This document shows positions 20,974-30,565 of a stretch of 64,000 nt of DNA, in pieces (the stretch's first letter is position 1; every line of letters begins with the position of its first letter). The notes beneath the pieces were generated by a model, which had not been told where the DNA came from, did not search any database, and was given only the letters and a program-made list of their open reading frames with translations. The stretch comes from Alphaproteobacteria bacterium (GTDB lineage Bacteria; Pseudomonadota; Alphaproteobacteria; Sphingomonadales; Sphingomonadaceae): assembly GCA_030424845.1 (NCBI GenBank), contig JAUHWC010000001.1, forward strand, positions 496,001-560,000. The letters run 5' to 3'. The translations under genes and the position numbers were made by a program.

Positions 20974-21729
20974 ATGGCTATCGAAACGGATTTCACCGGG
21001 CGCAGCGCGCTCGTCACTGGTGCTGCCTCCGGCATTGGCGCGGCTTGCGCGCGCTGGCTGGATTCGCAGGGCATTGCCCGCCTTGTCGTGGTGGACAAGG
21101 ACGCGGCGGGGCTGGCGGCGCTGGGCCTGACTTGCGAGGTAGCGCCGCATTCAGGCGATGTCGGTGACGCGGCTTTCTGGCAGGCGATCGAACCGCAACT
21201 GGGCAAGTTGGACCATGCGGTGATCAATGCCGGAATTGCCGACGGTGCACCCATTCGCGAGGCGAGCTTTGAACACTGGCGCTCGATCCTGTCGGTCAAC
21301 CTCGATGGCGCATTCCTGTCACTCGCCGCCGCCATGCGGGCCATGACGGCCGGCGGCAGCGTGGTGATGCTGGGATCGGTATCGGGCATCAAGCCGATGG
21401 TAGGAGCAGCGGCCTATTCCGCATCCAAGGCCGGGCTGATTCACCTCGCCCGGATTGCCGCGCTGGAAGGCGCGCCGGACAAGATAAGGGTGAACACCAT
21501 CGCGCCGGGCGGGGTCGATACCGCGATCTGGAACTCCAATGCGGACTTCCGCAAGATGATCGACGAGCTGGGTCGCGAAAACGCCCTTGCCGCCATGGCC
21601 GGCGCCACGCCAAGCGGTCGCTTTGCCAATGCGGACGAGATTGCCGAGACCATCGGCTTCCTGCTGTCCGATGCCGCCGACAACATCACCGGCGCAGTTC
21701 TATCGAGCGACGGCGGCTTTTCGCTCTAG
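20974..21729 (+). CDS. Short-chain dehydrogenase/reductase
   Basis: 251-residue classical SDR. Cofactor motif TGAASGIG (near residue 15), NAG at about residue 85, catalytic Ser in MLGSVSG, and the YSASK pair with catalytic Tyr and Lys; the C-terminal end GAVLSSDGGFSL is typical. The acidic residue after the second strand (VVVDKD) suggests preference for NAD(H). Substrate unknown. It lies 39 bases after the sigma-54 regulator on the same strand and convergent with folP. Confidence 0.9.
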   Translation: MAIETDFTGRSALVTGAASGIGAACARWLDSQGIARLVVVDKDAAGLAALGLTCEVAPHSGDVGDAAFWQAIEPQLGKLDHAVINAGIADGAPIREASFEHWRSILSVNLDGAFLSLAAAMRAMTAGGSVVMLGSVSGIKPMVGAAAYSASKAGLIHLARIAALEGAPDKIRVNTIAPGGVDTAIWNSNADFRKMIDELGRENALAAMAGATPSGRFANADEIAETIGFLLSDAADNITGAVLSSDGGFSL

Positions 21730-21735
21730 GTCCGG

Positions 21736-22860
21736 TCAGGACGGCAAGCTGCGGAAATCGGTCAGCGCGGCATCGCGCAGCCCCCGCCAGACATTGCGGG
21801 CCTGCACGGTTTCGAACACGTCATGCACGCGCAGCATGTGATAGCCTGCATCCATGCCGAGCTGCGCCAGCGCCAGCGAACCGCCGAGGCGCTGGTGCGC
21901 GGCAACCTCGTTCGAGAGCGCGCCGATCATGCGCTTGCGGCTTGCCCCCAAGAGCAGCGGCTGGCCCAGCGCGTGGAACAGCGGCAATGCGTTGAGCAGG
22001 TTGAGGTTGTCAGCCACGTTCTTGCCGAAACCGATGCCGGGATCGAGGATGATGTTCTCCCGCGCAACGCCGGCTGCTACGGCGGCATCGCGGCGTTCCT
22101 TGAGCCAGTCGAACACATCGAAGATCACCGAGGTATAGGACCCGTCATCATGCAGGCGCTCCGCCGCATCGGCGCTGGGCCCGGGGGCATGCATCAGGAT
22201 TACCGGCCGGCCGGATGTGGCAGCGAAGTTGAGGCTGCCGGGATCATGGCGCAAGGCCGATACGTCGTTGATCACATGGGCACCTGCATCGAGTGCTGCC
22301 TGCATCACGGCAGGGCGACGCGTATCGACGCTGACCGCAGCGCCCATGCGGGTGCAATATTCGATAGCGGGGACAACGCGCTTGATCTCGTCCCCCTCCC
22401 ACACGGCCGCAGCGCCGGGACGGGTGCTCTCCCCGCCGATATCGATGATGGCAGCGCCTGCCTCGTGCATGCGGGCCGCCTGCTCCTGCATGGCGCCTTC
22501 GTCATCCATGAACTTGCCGCCGTCAGAGAAGCTGTCCGGCGTGACATTGAGGATGCCCATCACCTGCGGCTGGTCCAGCCGGATTGTACGCTCCCCGCAT
22601 TGCAGCGGTGCATGGACCTTCTGCAGGTTCGCCCATTGCGACGCGCCTTCGTCCACCAGTTCGCCCGGCAGATCGGACAGGGCGCCGTTCATTTCATGCG
22701 CGGAAGCCATTTCCCGGCTGACGATCTGCGCGCCATCGCGCACGATCACCGCAAACAGGTTGGCATAGACCATCGACCCGCCCAGGCGGATGGCATCGCC
22801 TTCCACGGCTTGCGGCCCGGTAACGGTGGAAAGCGGCTGGATGTAGAGAGAAAGGGTCAT
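21736..22860 (-). CDS. folP: Dihydropteroate synthase with N-terminal extension
   Basis: Folate biosynthesis enzyme that joins p-aminobenzoate to 6-hydroxymethyl-7,8-dihydropterin pyrophosphate; target of sulfonamides. The TIM-barrel core starts at VMGILNVTPDSFSDGG (about residue 100) and carries IIDIGGESTRPGA, the pterin-site DPGIGFGK and LLLGASRKRMIG. At 374 residues it is about 95 longer than Escherichia coli FolP, the extra part being an N-terminal domain that I do not recognise and that seems usual in related bacteria. Start ATG 22860. Confidence 0.94.
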   Translation of the reverse strand: MTLSLYIQPLSTVTGPQAVEGDAIRLGGSMVYANLFAVIVRDGAQIVSREMASAHEMNGALSDLPGELVDEGASQWANLQKVHAPLQCGERTIRLDQPQVMGILNVTPDSFSDGGKFMDDEGAMQEQAARMHEAGAAIIDIGGESTRPGAAAVWEGDEIKRVVPAIEYCTRMGAAVSVDTRRPAVMQAALDAGAHVINDVSALRHDPGSLNFAATSGRPVILMHAPGPSADAAERLHDDGSYTSVIFDVFDWLKERRDAAVAAGVARENIILDPGIGFGKNVADNLNLLNALPLFHALGQPLLLGASRKRMIGALSNEVAAHQRLGGSLALAQLGMDAGYHMLRVHDVFETVQARNVWRGLRDAALTDFRSLPS

Positions 22861-22885
22861 GGCCCGCCCTTAGACCAACTTCGCG

Positions 22886-24300
<1,415 letters not shown>

Positions 24301-24360
24301 ATGGCACTGGAAGTGATCGGCGCAGGCCTTGGCCGCAACGCGACATTCTTCAACGGCTAG
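24301..24360 (+). pseudogene. Remnant of a sulfotransferase gene (first 17 codons)
   Basis: An ATG at 24301 after a purine-rich site (GGGGGGACC) encodes MALEVIGAGLGRNATFF and then stops within three codons. VIGAGLGRNATF is the characteristic PAPS-loop start of bacterial sulfotransferase-like proteins, which normally continue for 200 or more residues. Here the frame runs into the 3' end of rnhB (24357). I read this as the stump left by a deletion that removed the rest of the gene. The identification rests on one short motif. Confidence 0.55.
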
Positions 24361-24995
24361 ACTTCCAGCTCCAGCTGCGCGACCGGGGCAAAGCTGCGGC
24401 GGTGGAGTGGCGTGGGCCCATGTTGGCGCAAGGCCTCCATATGCTGCTTCGAGCCATAGCCCTTGTTCCGTTCCCATCCGTAATGCGGATAGCGCTGCGC
24501 CGCCTCCACCATCAGCCTGTCACGATATTGCTTGGCGAGGATCGAGGCCGCGCCGATGGCCGCTTCCTTGCCATCCCCGCCCACGATCGCACGCGCCGGC
24601 CAGCGCCATTCGGGCAAGCGGCCTTGCGGCGTAAGGTTGCCATCGATCAGGGCTTCGCCCGGCTGCACGCCGATAGCCTCGCAAAGACGCTCCATCGCCA
24701 GGGTCATCGCCTTCATCGTGGCGGCAAATATGTTGATGCGGTCGATTTCCTCGACATCGACCAGGCCGATCCCGAAGGCACATGTCGCGCGGATCTCGCC
24801 TTCCAGCCGCTCACGCAATTTCGGGGAAATCTTCTTGGAATCGCCTATGCCCTTAGGTCCCGGCTTGCACAGGATCACCGCAGCGGCCACAACCGGGCCA
24901 GCCAAGGGCCCGCGACCGGCCTCGTCAACCCCTGCGACGAGCGGCCCCGCGCCGAGCCCGGCACAAAATCGAGGATTGGGAGTTCCTGACAACAT
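24357..24995 (-). CDS. rnhB: Ribonuclease HII
   Basis: 212-residue RNase HII that removes ribonucleotides and RNA from DNA hybrids. The acidic active site is complete: GVDEAGRGPLAGPVVAAAV (D, E), GIGDSKKI, LIDGN and AASILAK. ATG 24995 gives the usual length with the GxG-rich start. Its start codon overlaps that of the divergent gene at the CATG 24993-24996. rnhB beside ccrM is a conserved alphaproteobacterial pairing. Confidence 0.95.
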   Translation of the reverse strand: MLSGTPNPRFCAGLGAGPLVAGVDEAGRGPLAGPVVAAAVILCKPGPKGIGDSKKISPKLRERLEGEIRATCAFGIGLVDVEEIDRINIFAATMKAMTLAMERLCEAIGVQPGEALIDGNLTPQGRLPEWRWPARAIVGGDGKEAAIGAASILAKQYRDRLMVEAAQRYPHYGWERNKGYGSKQHMEALRQHGPTPLHRRSFAPVAQLELEV

Positions 24996-26169
24996 GACAC
25001 GCAAATTCCTGACAATCGCACTATTCCCCGCAGGCCTGCTTGCGGCAAGCTGCGGCGCTTCCGCGAATGTGGAAACCAGCGCCATCGCTGCAGGCCAGCC
25101 TGTTGAACTGGAAGCAGGCAGCCCCTTCGCGGCAGAGGCCTTGCTCGATCTTGACGAAGGCTGGGCCGTGGCCGTCGAGCCGGGCACCGGCAACCTGCTG
25201 ATCACCGAAAAGGGCGGCACCGCCAAGTATTTCGATCCGCATTCGGGCGTTGCCAAGGATGTGACCGGCCTGCCCGAGGTCGCTTATGGCGGACAGGGCG
25301 GACTTGGCGACATTGCCTTCGCGCCTGACTATGAAACCAGTGGCACCGTATACCTGAGCTGGGCCAAGCGCGATGAAGGCGATGCCACGCGCGCCGCAGC
25401 GGGCATGGGCACATTCTCCTGCGCCGAGGAAGCCTGCGCGTTCAGCGAATTCCGCGAAATCTGGCAGCAGAGCGTCCCGATCACGAGCTTCGGCCACTTC
25501 AGCCACAAGATCGCCTTTTCGCCGGATGGCACCAAGCTGTTCATCTCCAGCGGCGACCGGATGCAGCAGATGCCTGCGCAGGACCTTTCCAACAACCTTG
25601 GCACGGTGGTGCGCCTCAACCTCGATGGCACGCCCGCCGAAGGCAACCCCTTTGCCGACCAGGGCGGCGTGACCGCGCAGATCTGGTCCTACGGCCAGCG
25701 CAACATGCTGGGACTCGCCTTCGATCCCGGCGGACAGCTGTGGGCGCTGGAGCACGGACCGCGCGGCGGCGATGAACTGAACATGGTGGAGCCAGGCAAC
25801 AATTACGGCTGGCCGGTGCGCTCCTATGGGGAGAACTACAACGGCGATCCGATCCCCGATCACACCGAGGATGACGGCTTTGTGAAGCCCGCGATCTACT
25901 GGAACCCGGTGATCGCGCCGGGCGGCATGACCTTCTACACCGGCGAGATGTTTGCCGATTGGCAGGGCCAGCTGCTGGTTGCCAACCTCGGATCGCAGAC
26001 CATCGTGCGCATCGCCACCGATGCGTCCACCGGATCGGCCACGGAAGAGGCACGATACCCCTTCCCCCGCCGCCTGCGCGACATTGCCGAAGCTGACGAC
26101 GGTGCGCTGTGGGTTGTCGAGGATGGTGGCGAAGGGCGCCTGCTGCGCCTCACCCCTGCCGGCGACTAA
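24994..26169 (+). CDS. PQQ-type soluble aldose (sugar) dehydrogenase-like lipoprotein
   Basis: 391-residue protein with a lipoprotein signal (MTRKFLTIALFPAGLLAASC, Cys at 20) and a six-bladed beta-propeller of the glucose/sorbosone dehydrogenase family. Recognisable parts are GLGDIAFAPDYE, TSFGHFSHKIAFSPDG, HGPRGGDELNMVEPGNNYGWPV and NPVIAPGGMTFYTGE. Relatives (Escherichia coli YliI) oxidise aldoses with PQQ and Ca2+ in the periplasm. The ATG 24994 and its ribosome site (GGGAG) lie inside the rnhB reading frame. PQQ biosynthesis genes are not in the window. Confidence 0.88.
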   Translation: MTRKFLTIALFPAGLLAASCGASANVETSAIAAGQPVELEAGSPFAAEALLDLDEGWAVAVEPGTGNLLITEKGGTAKYFDPHSGVAKDVTGLPEVAYGGQGGLGDIAFAPDYETSGTVYLSWAKRDEGDATRAAAGMGTFSCAEEACAFSEFREIWQQSVPITSFGHFSHKIAFSPDGTKLFISSGDRMQQMPAQDLSNNLGTVVRLNLDGTPAEGNPFADQGGVTAQIWSYGQRNMLGLAFDPGGQLWALEHGPRGGDELNMVEPGNNYGWPVRSYGENYNGDPIPDHTEDDGFVKPAIYWNPVIAPGGMTFYTGEMFADWQGQLLVANLGSQTIVRIATDASTGSATEEARYPFPRRLRDIAEADDGALWVVEDGGEGRLLRLTPAGD

Positions 26170-26242
26170 GGTGGCCACACCGGCCAAGTAACGCGTGAAA
26201 CAATTGCATGGAGGCGCGCCGGTCCCTATCGGCGCGCCTTCC

Positions 26243-26761
26243 ATGACTGCGAGCACCGCCACGCTGATTCCCCTCGAGGGCGTAGACCCCGAACTGGTCG
26301 AGCAATTGCTCGACCGGGCCTTCGGTCCTGAGCGGCACACGCGCACGGCCTACAAGGTGCGCGAAGGCACGGATTACCTGCCGGCCCTGAGCTTTGCCGC
26401 GCTGGACGAGGCGGACATGCTGGTAGGCACGATCCAGGCCTGGCCGGTCGCCCTAACCGATCCGCAAGGCCGGCCACATCCGCTGATCATGGTCGGCCCC
26501 GTGGCGGTGGTTCCCGAACGGCAGGGCGAAGGCTTCGGCCACATGCTGATGCTGGCCTTCACCGACGCACTCGACCCGCAGGCCCCGCTGCCGCAGGTGC
26601 TCATCGGTGATGAGCCCTATTACGGCCGCTTCGGATTTTCGGCAGATCACACGAGCGGATGGGCCCTGCCCGGCCCGTTCGACCGCGATCGCCTGCTTGT
26701 CCGTGCCGAAAATCCGGCGATTTTGCCCCGCGAAGGCATGCTGGGGCCTTGGACTTCCTGA
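26243..26761 (+). CDS. GNAT family N-acetyltransferase
   Basis: 172-residue GNAT protein. The acetyl-CoA loop lies in GPVAVVPERQGEGFGHMLM (Q/RxxGxG/A), followed by LIGDEPYYGRFGF, the typical sixth strand region of the YhbS-like subfamily. Substrate unknown. ATG 26243 is chosen; a GTG at 26195 would add 16 residues. Neither has a clear ribosome site. Confidence 0.85.
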   Translation: MTASTATLIPLEGVDPELVEQLLDRAFGPERHTRTAYKVREGTDYLPALSFAALDEADMLVGTIQAWPVALTDPQGRPHPLIMVGPVAVVPERQGEGFGHMLMLAFTDALDPQAPLPQVLIGDEPYYGRFGFSADHTSGWALPGPFDRDRLLVRAENPAILPREGMLGPWTS

Positions 26762-26784
26762 GCTGAAGTGGCATCTCCGGGGCC

Positions 26785-27333
26785 ATGCCCTATGAAGCGC
26801 CACCCCAACTTGCCGAAATGTCGCTGTTCGACATCGCCCGGGCACTGGAGGAGCGCCGGCTGCCCCCGATCGAGAAGTGGGACCCGGAAGAGGAAATCGA
26901 CAGCCGCATGCGCATTGCGGCAGACGGCACCTGGTTTCACGACGGCACGCCCATCAACCGCCCGGCAATGGTGCGCGCCTTTTCCTCGTTGCTGCTGCGC
27001 GAGCCGGACGGCCGGCATGTGTTGCTGACCCCGCAATGCCGCCAGCCGATCATCGTGGACGATGCCGCCTTCGTGGCGGTCGACATGCAGCAAAAGGACG
27101 GCGCGCTCGCCTTTCGCCTCAACACCGACGAGCTGGTACTGGCCGGTCCCGGCAACCCGCTGCGCGCTGAAGGCGATCCGGAAACGCCGGCGATCTATCT
27201 CGCGGTGCGCCACGGCTGCGAAGCGCGCATCAACCGCTCGACATGGCTGCAACTGGTGGACGCAGCCGAAATCGTCGACAGCGTCCCCTGCGTCTCCAGC
27301 CAGGGCGCAACCTTCCCGCTGGTCCCGCAATGA
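26785..27333 (+). CDS. DUF1285 family protein
   Basis: 182-residue protein of the DUF1285 family. Features seen: IEKWDPEEEIDSRMRIAADGTWFHDGTPINRPAMVRAFSSLL and the mid-part LTPQCRQPIIVDDAAFVAVDM. Structures of the family show two beta-rich domains; function unknown. Its stop overlaps the nudix start (ATGA), giving the conserved order DUF1285-nudix-cca. Confidence 0.85.
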   Translation: MPYEAPPQLAEMSLFDIARALEERRLPPIEKWDPEEEIDSRMRIAADGTWFHDGTPINRPAMVRAFSSLLLREPDGRHVLLTPQCRQPIIVDDAAFVAVDMQQKDGALAFRLNTDELVLAGPGNPLRAEGDPETPAIYLAVRHGCEARINRSTWLQLVDAAEIVDSVPCVSSQGATFPLVPQ

Positions 27334-27926
27334 GCGCCTTGTTCGACCGCGTCAGCACGCTGTTTTCCAGCACCGCGCATGTCGGCACAAAGGGGCTGCA
27401 TGACGATGCCAAGTTCGTTCCTGCCCAGCGTCGGGCGGCGGCGGTTCTGATCGCGGTGACGGAACGCGCCGAGCCCGGCGTGATCCTGACCCAGCGCCCC
27501 GTGACCATGCCCAGCCATCCGGGGCAGGTCGCCTTCCCCGGCGGCAAGCTGGAACTGGGCGAAACGGCGATCCAGGCCGCCTTGCGCGAAGCGGAGGAGG
27601 AGCTTTCGATCACCCCTGCCGATGTGAGGATCGTGGGCGAGGCATCGCAGTTCCCCACCGGCTCCGGCTATGATCTCACCCCGGTGCTGGGCGTCATTCC
27701 TGCCGACCTGCCGATCCACCCTGATCCGCGCGAAGTGGATGACTGGTTCGAGGCTCCCCTGCGCTATGTGCTCGACCCGGCAAACCACGAACAGAAGGTG
27801 GGCTTGTTCCGGGGGATCGAGCGACCCTATATCGAGATCAATTGGCAAGGCTATCGCATCTGGGGCATTACGGCAGGCATCTTGAGCAACCTTTCCCACC
27901 GCCTTGCCTGGCAGGATCTCCTGTAA
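27330..27926 (+). CDS. NUDIX hydrolase, probable CoA pyrophosphatase
   Basis: 198-residue protein with the nudix box GGKLELGETAIQAALREAEEEL (GX5EX7REUXEE) and, before it, the VILTQRPVTMPSHPGQVAFPGG segment seen in CoA diphosphohydrolases (NudL/YeaB type). It would cleave CoA to 4'-phosphopantetheine and 3',5'-ADP. The ATG overlaps the DUF1285 stop and its own TAA overlaps the cca start (TAATG), so the three are translationally coupled. Confidence 0.88.
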   Translation: MSALFDRVSTLFSSTAHVGTKGLHDDAKFVPAQRRAAAVLIAVTERAEPGVILTQRPVTMPSHPGQVAFPGGKLELGETAIQAALREAEEELSITPADVRIVGEASQFPTGSGYDLTPVLGVIPADLPIHPDPREVDDWFEAPLRYVLDPANHEQKVGLFRGIERPYIEINWQGYRIWGITAGILSNLSHRLAWQDLL

Positions 27927-29122
27927 TGACCACCACCCTTCCCCAAGCCGGCTGGACGCAACGCGCGGACCTTGCCGAACTGGTGCGGGCGCTGGGCAGC
28001 GGCACCATCCGCTGGGTCGGCGGCGCGGTGCGGGACACGCTGCTGGGCGTGGAGGTGGCGGATGTGGATGCCGCGACCACGCACCTGCCGGAAAAGGTTG
28101 TCGAACTGTGCGATGCCGCAGGAATCCGCACCGTTCCCACGGGGATCGACCACGGCACCGTCACCGCCTTGCGGCCCGAAGGCAATGTCGAGATCACCAC
28201 CCTGCGCCACGATGTGTCCACCGACGGTCGCCGCGCCACCGTGGCCTATGCCGAGGAATGGCAGGATGATGCCGCGCGCCGCGATTTCACGATCAACGCG
28301 CTGTATGTCGACCCCGAAACGCTGGCGATCTTCGACTATTTCGGCGGCGTGGAGGACCTGCGGAAACGCCGCGTGCGCTTCATCGGCGATGCCCGCCAGC
28401 GCATCCGCGAGGACCACCTGCGCATCATGCGCTATTTCCGCTTCCAGGCTCGCTTCGGGGCGACAGTGGATGCCGAGGCCGAAGCGGCATGCGAGGAGCT
28501 TGCCTCCACGCTCAAGGGCCTCAGCCGCGAGCGGGTGGCGATGGAACTGCTCAACCTGCTCGCCTTGCCTGATCCGCTTGGCGCGATCACGCGCATGGGC
28601 GAGCTGGGCGTGCTGCCGGTCATCCTGCCCGAAGCCGGGCCAGCGCAGTTGCAGGCATTGGCACAGGTGCTGGCCAGCGAAGGCACATTCACCCAGCCTC
28701 CCCACGCCATGCGTCGCCTGTCCGCCTTGTTGCCCACTGACCGGGAGGTGGCGGAGAAGGTTGCCGCACGCCTCAAGCTGTCGAAGGAGCAGCGCAAGTA
28801 TCTCGCCCTCGTGGCGGAACGCGGGGAAACCGATGCGCAGGCCCCGCGCGCCCTCGCCTATGCCTTAGGCCTTGTCATCGCACGCGACAGGCTGCTGCTG
28901 GGCGGCCATGATCCTGCACCGGTGATCGGCTGGGAAATCCCGGTCCTTCCGGTCAAGGGGGGCGAGATCGTCCAGCGCGGCGTTGGTGCGGGCCCGGAAG
29001 TGGCCCGCGTGCTGCAAGCCGTGGAGCGAAAGTGGATCGCGGAGGGCTTTCCTGATCGTGCACGGGTTGAACAACTGCTGGAGGCCGAACTCGCACGTAC
29101 GGATTTGCAGCAACCACGCTAA
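27926..29122 (+). CDS. cca: CCA tRNA nucleotidyltransferase
   Basis: 398-residue class II enzyme that adds or repairs the 3' CCA of tRNAs. The nucleotidyltransferase core has the GGAVRDTLLG loop, catalytic VADVDAATT, and RRDFTINALYVD, with the RREDHLRIMRYFRF-type region beginning the arm domain. The C-terminal helices show the LSKEQRKYLAL segment. Start ATG 27926 overlaps the nudix stop by one base. Confidence 0.94.
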   Translation: MTTTLPQAGWTQRADLAELVRALGSGTIRWVGGAVRDTLLGVEVADVDAATTHLPEKVVELCDAAGIRTVPTGIDHGTVTALRPEGNVEITTLRHDVSTDGRRATVAYAEEWQDDAARRDFTINALYVDPETLAIFDYFGGVEDLRKRRVRFIGDARQRIREDHLRIMRYFRFQARFGATVDAEAEAACEELASTLKGLSRERVAMELLNLLALPDPLGAITRMGELGVLPVILPEAGPAQLQALAQVLASEGTFTQPPHAMRRLSALLPTDREVAEKVAARLKLSKEQRKYLALVAERGETDAQAPRALAYALGLVIARDRLLLGGHDPAPVIGWEIPVLPVKGGEIVQRGVGAGPEVARVLQAVERKWIAEGFPDRARVEQLLEAELARTDLQQPR

Positions 29123-29164
29123 AGTGCTTACCTGTTCCCGGCTTTCAGGATCAAAGGGGGTACC

Positions 29165-30094
29165 ATGAGGAATCTCGTCTTCGCGCTGACGCTCGCAGCC
29201 GGACTTGCAGCCTGCACCGGACAGCCGGACGACGCCCCATCGGAACCACAAAACATCCTTGAACTATCGGTCGAAGGACTGTCCTTTGTCGGCCCCGATA
29301 CGATCAGGTCCGGCTGGACAACCATTCGCGTGACCAACGAAGGCGGGATGACCCATCATGCACTTGTCTACCGCCTGCCGGACGGGATTATGGCCGAAAT
29401 GGTTGACGAGGAGGTCGTCGAACGGATCCAGGCCAGCCTTACCGCAGCGATCGAGGGTGACCTGGAAAAAGCTGCCGAAATTTCGGCATCAATGCCTGCA
29501 TGGGTAGCGGATTTCGTCTGGCTGGGCGGGCCGGGGATGATGTCGAACGGCGTGACCGGCGAAGCGACAATGTATCTCGAACCGGGCAATTACATCATCG
29601 AATGCTACGTCAAGACCAACGGCGTGCAGCACAACTACAATCCGGTGCCGGGTGAATTCGGCATGGTCTTCCCGCTGACGGTGCTGGAAGAGGACGGAGG
29701 AATGTCCGAGCCTGATGCCAATGTGACGCTGACGGTTTCCAACGACGGCTACCAACTCACCGATGGTGCGTTCTTGCCGGGAGAAAACTCGGTGCGGGTC
29801 AATTTCGCCGAGCAACGCCTCTACAACAACTTCGTGGGGCATGATGCGCATGTGTTCCGGATCGAGCCAGATACCGATGTCGATGCCGCGGCAAGATGGC
29901 CCGATTTCTTCCCGGTTGAAGGCCAGCAGACGCCTGCGCCTGCACAGTTCGTGGGCGGAATCCACGATATGCCGCAAGGCACCACCGGATACTTCAAGCT
30001 CGATCTGGAACCTGGCGATTACGGCATCACCGCCGAAATCCCCGACGCGAAAAACAGCGGTTTCTTCATGCAGTTCAGCGTTGGCGAAGAGTAG
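29165..30094 (+). CDS. Lipoprotein with two cupredoxin-like domains
   Basis: 309-residue protein with lipobox GLAAC (Cys at about 17). The N-terminal half has a cupredoxin-like pattern: a first strand region TIRVTNEGGMTHHALVYRL and a closing loop ECYVKTNGVQHNYNPVPGEFGM, which offers His, Cys, His and Met in the order of a type 1 copper site. The C-terminal half repeats the fold (VTLTVSNDGYQL..NNFVGHDAHVFRIE..YFKLDLEPGDYGI) but lacks the Cys-His-Met loop. So the first domain may bind copper and the second probably does not. Ribosome site AAAGGGGG precedes the ATG. Exact family not recognised. Confidence 0.7.
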   Translation: MRNLVFALTLAAGLAACTGQPDDAPSEPQNILELSVEGLSFVGPDTIRSGWTTIRVTNEGGMTHHALVYRLPDGIMAEMVDEEVVERIQASLTAAIEGDLEKAAEISASMPAWVADFVWLGGPGMMSNGVTGEATMYLEPGNYIIECYVKTNGVQHNYNPVPGEFGMVFPLTVLEEDGGMSEPDANVTLTVSNDGYQLTDGAFLPGENSVRVNFAEQRLYNNFVGHDAHVFRIEPDTDVDAAARWPDFFPVEGQQTPAPAQFVGGIHDMPQGTTGYFKLDLEPGDYGITAEIPDAKNSGFFMQFSVGEE

Positions 30095-30132
30095 GTGCGG
30101 CTTCACCGCGCCTTCGTTTGGAGCATTTCCGG

Positions 30133-30318
30133 TTGAGCTTTTCGCTACCCCGATTCCTGGTCTTCGCCTTCATCGGCCTGCCGCTCGGTTTCATCCTGAC
30201 TGCGCTTGGATTTGCAGTCACTCAAACGCCGATAGTGGCGGGCGCGATCTTCCCCTGGGCAGCCGGGATCGCCCTGGTGGCTGGCGCGGCAGCGGCTTTC
30301 CGGAAGCAGGGTGACTAG
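30133..30318 (+). CDS. Small membrane protein, unknown function
   Basis: About 61 residues with two hydrophobic helices (PRFLVFAFIGLPLGFILTALGF and GAIFPWAAGIALVAGAAAAF) and a short basic tail. No ATG is available. TTG at 30133 has GGAG nine bases upstream; TTG at 30118 is the alternative. It follows the cupredoxin-like lipoprotein by 38 bases and may be co-transcribed. Family not recognised. Confidence 0.5.
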   Translation: MSFSLPRFLVFAFIGLPLGFILTALGFAVTQTPIVAGAIFPWAAGIALVAGAAAAFRKQGD

Positions 30319-30565
30319 CCCCCTGCGCACCCATTTTCCTTGCTTTCTGCCGAAACTACCCTAAATGCCGCCGCGACTGGCGCGAATTCGTCGCGTTACC
30401 GGTAGCAAGCGTGAGCCTCCCCCATTTCCAACAGGGGGACGGACCGGCACCGGCTCACAGTCCGATTTGCCGAAGCTTCCCGTATCACGCTTGGGTCGCC
30501 GAAAAGGCCCCATTTCCGCGCCTGGAATCCGTCCGGTGCGCACCAGTGACAAACGAAAGAACCAC

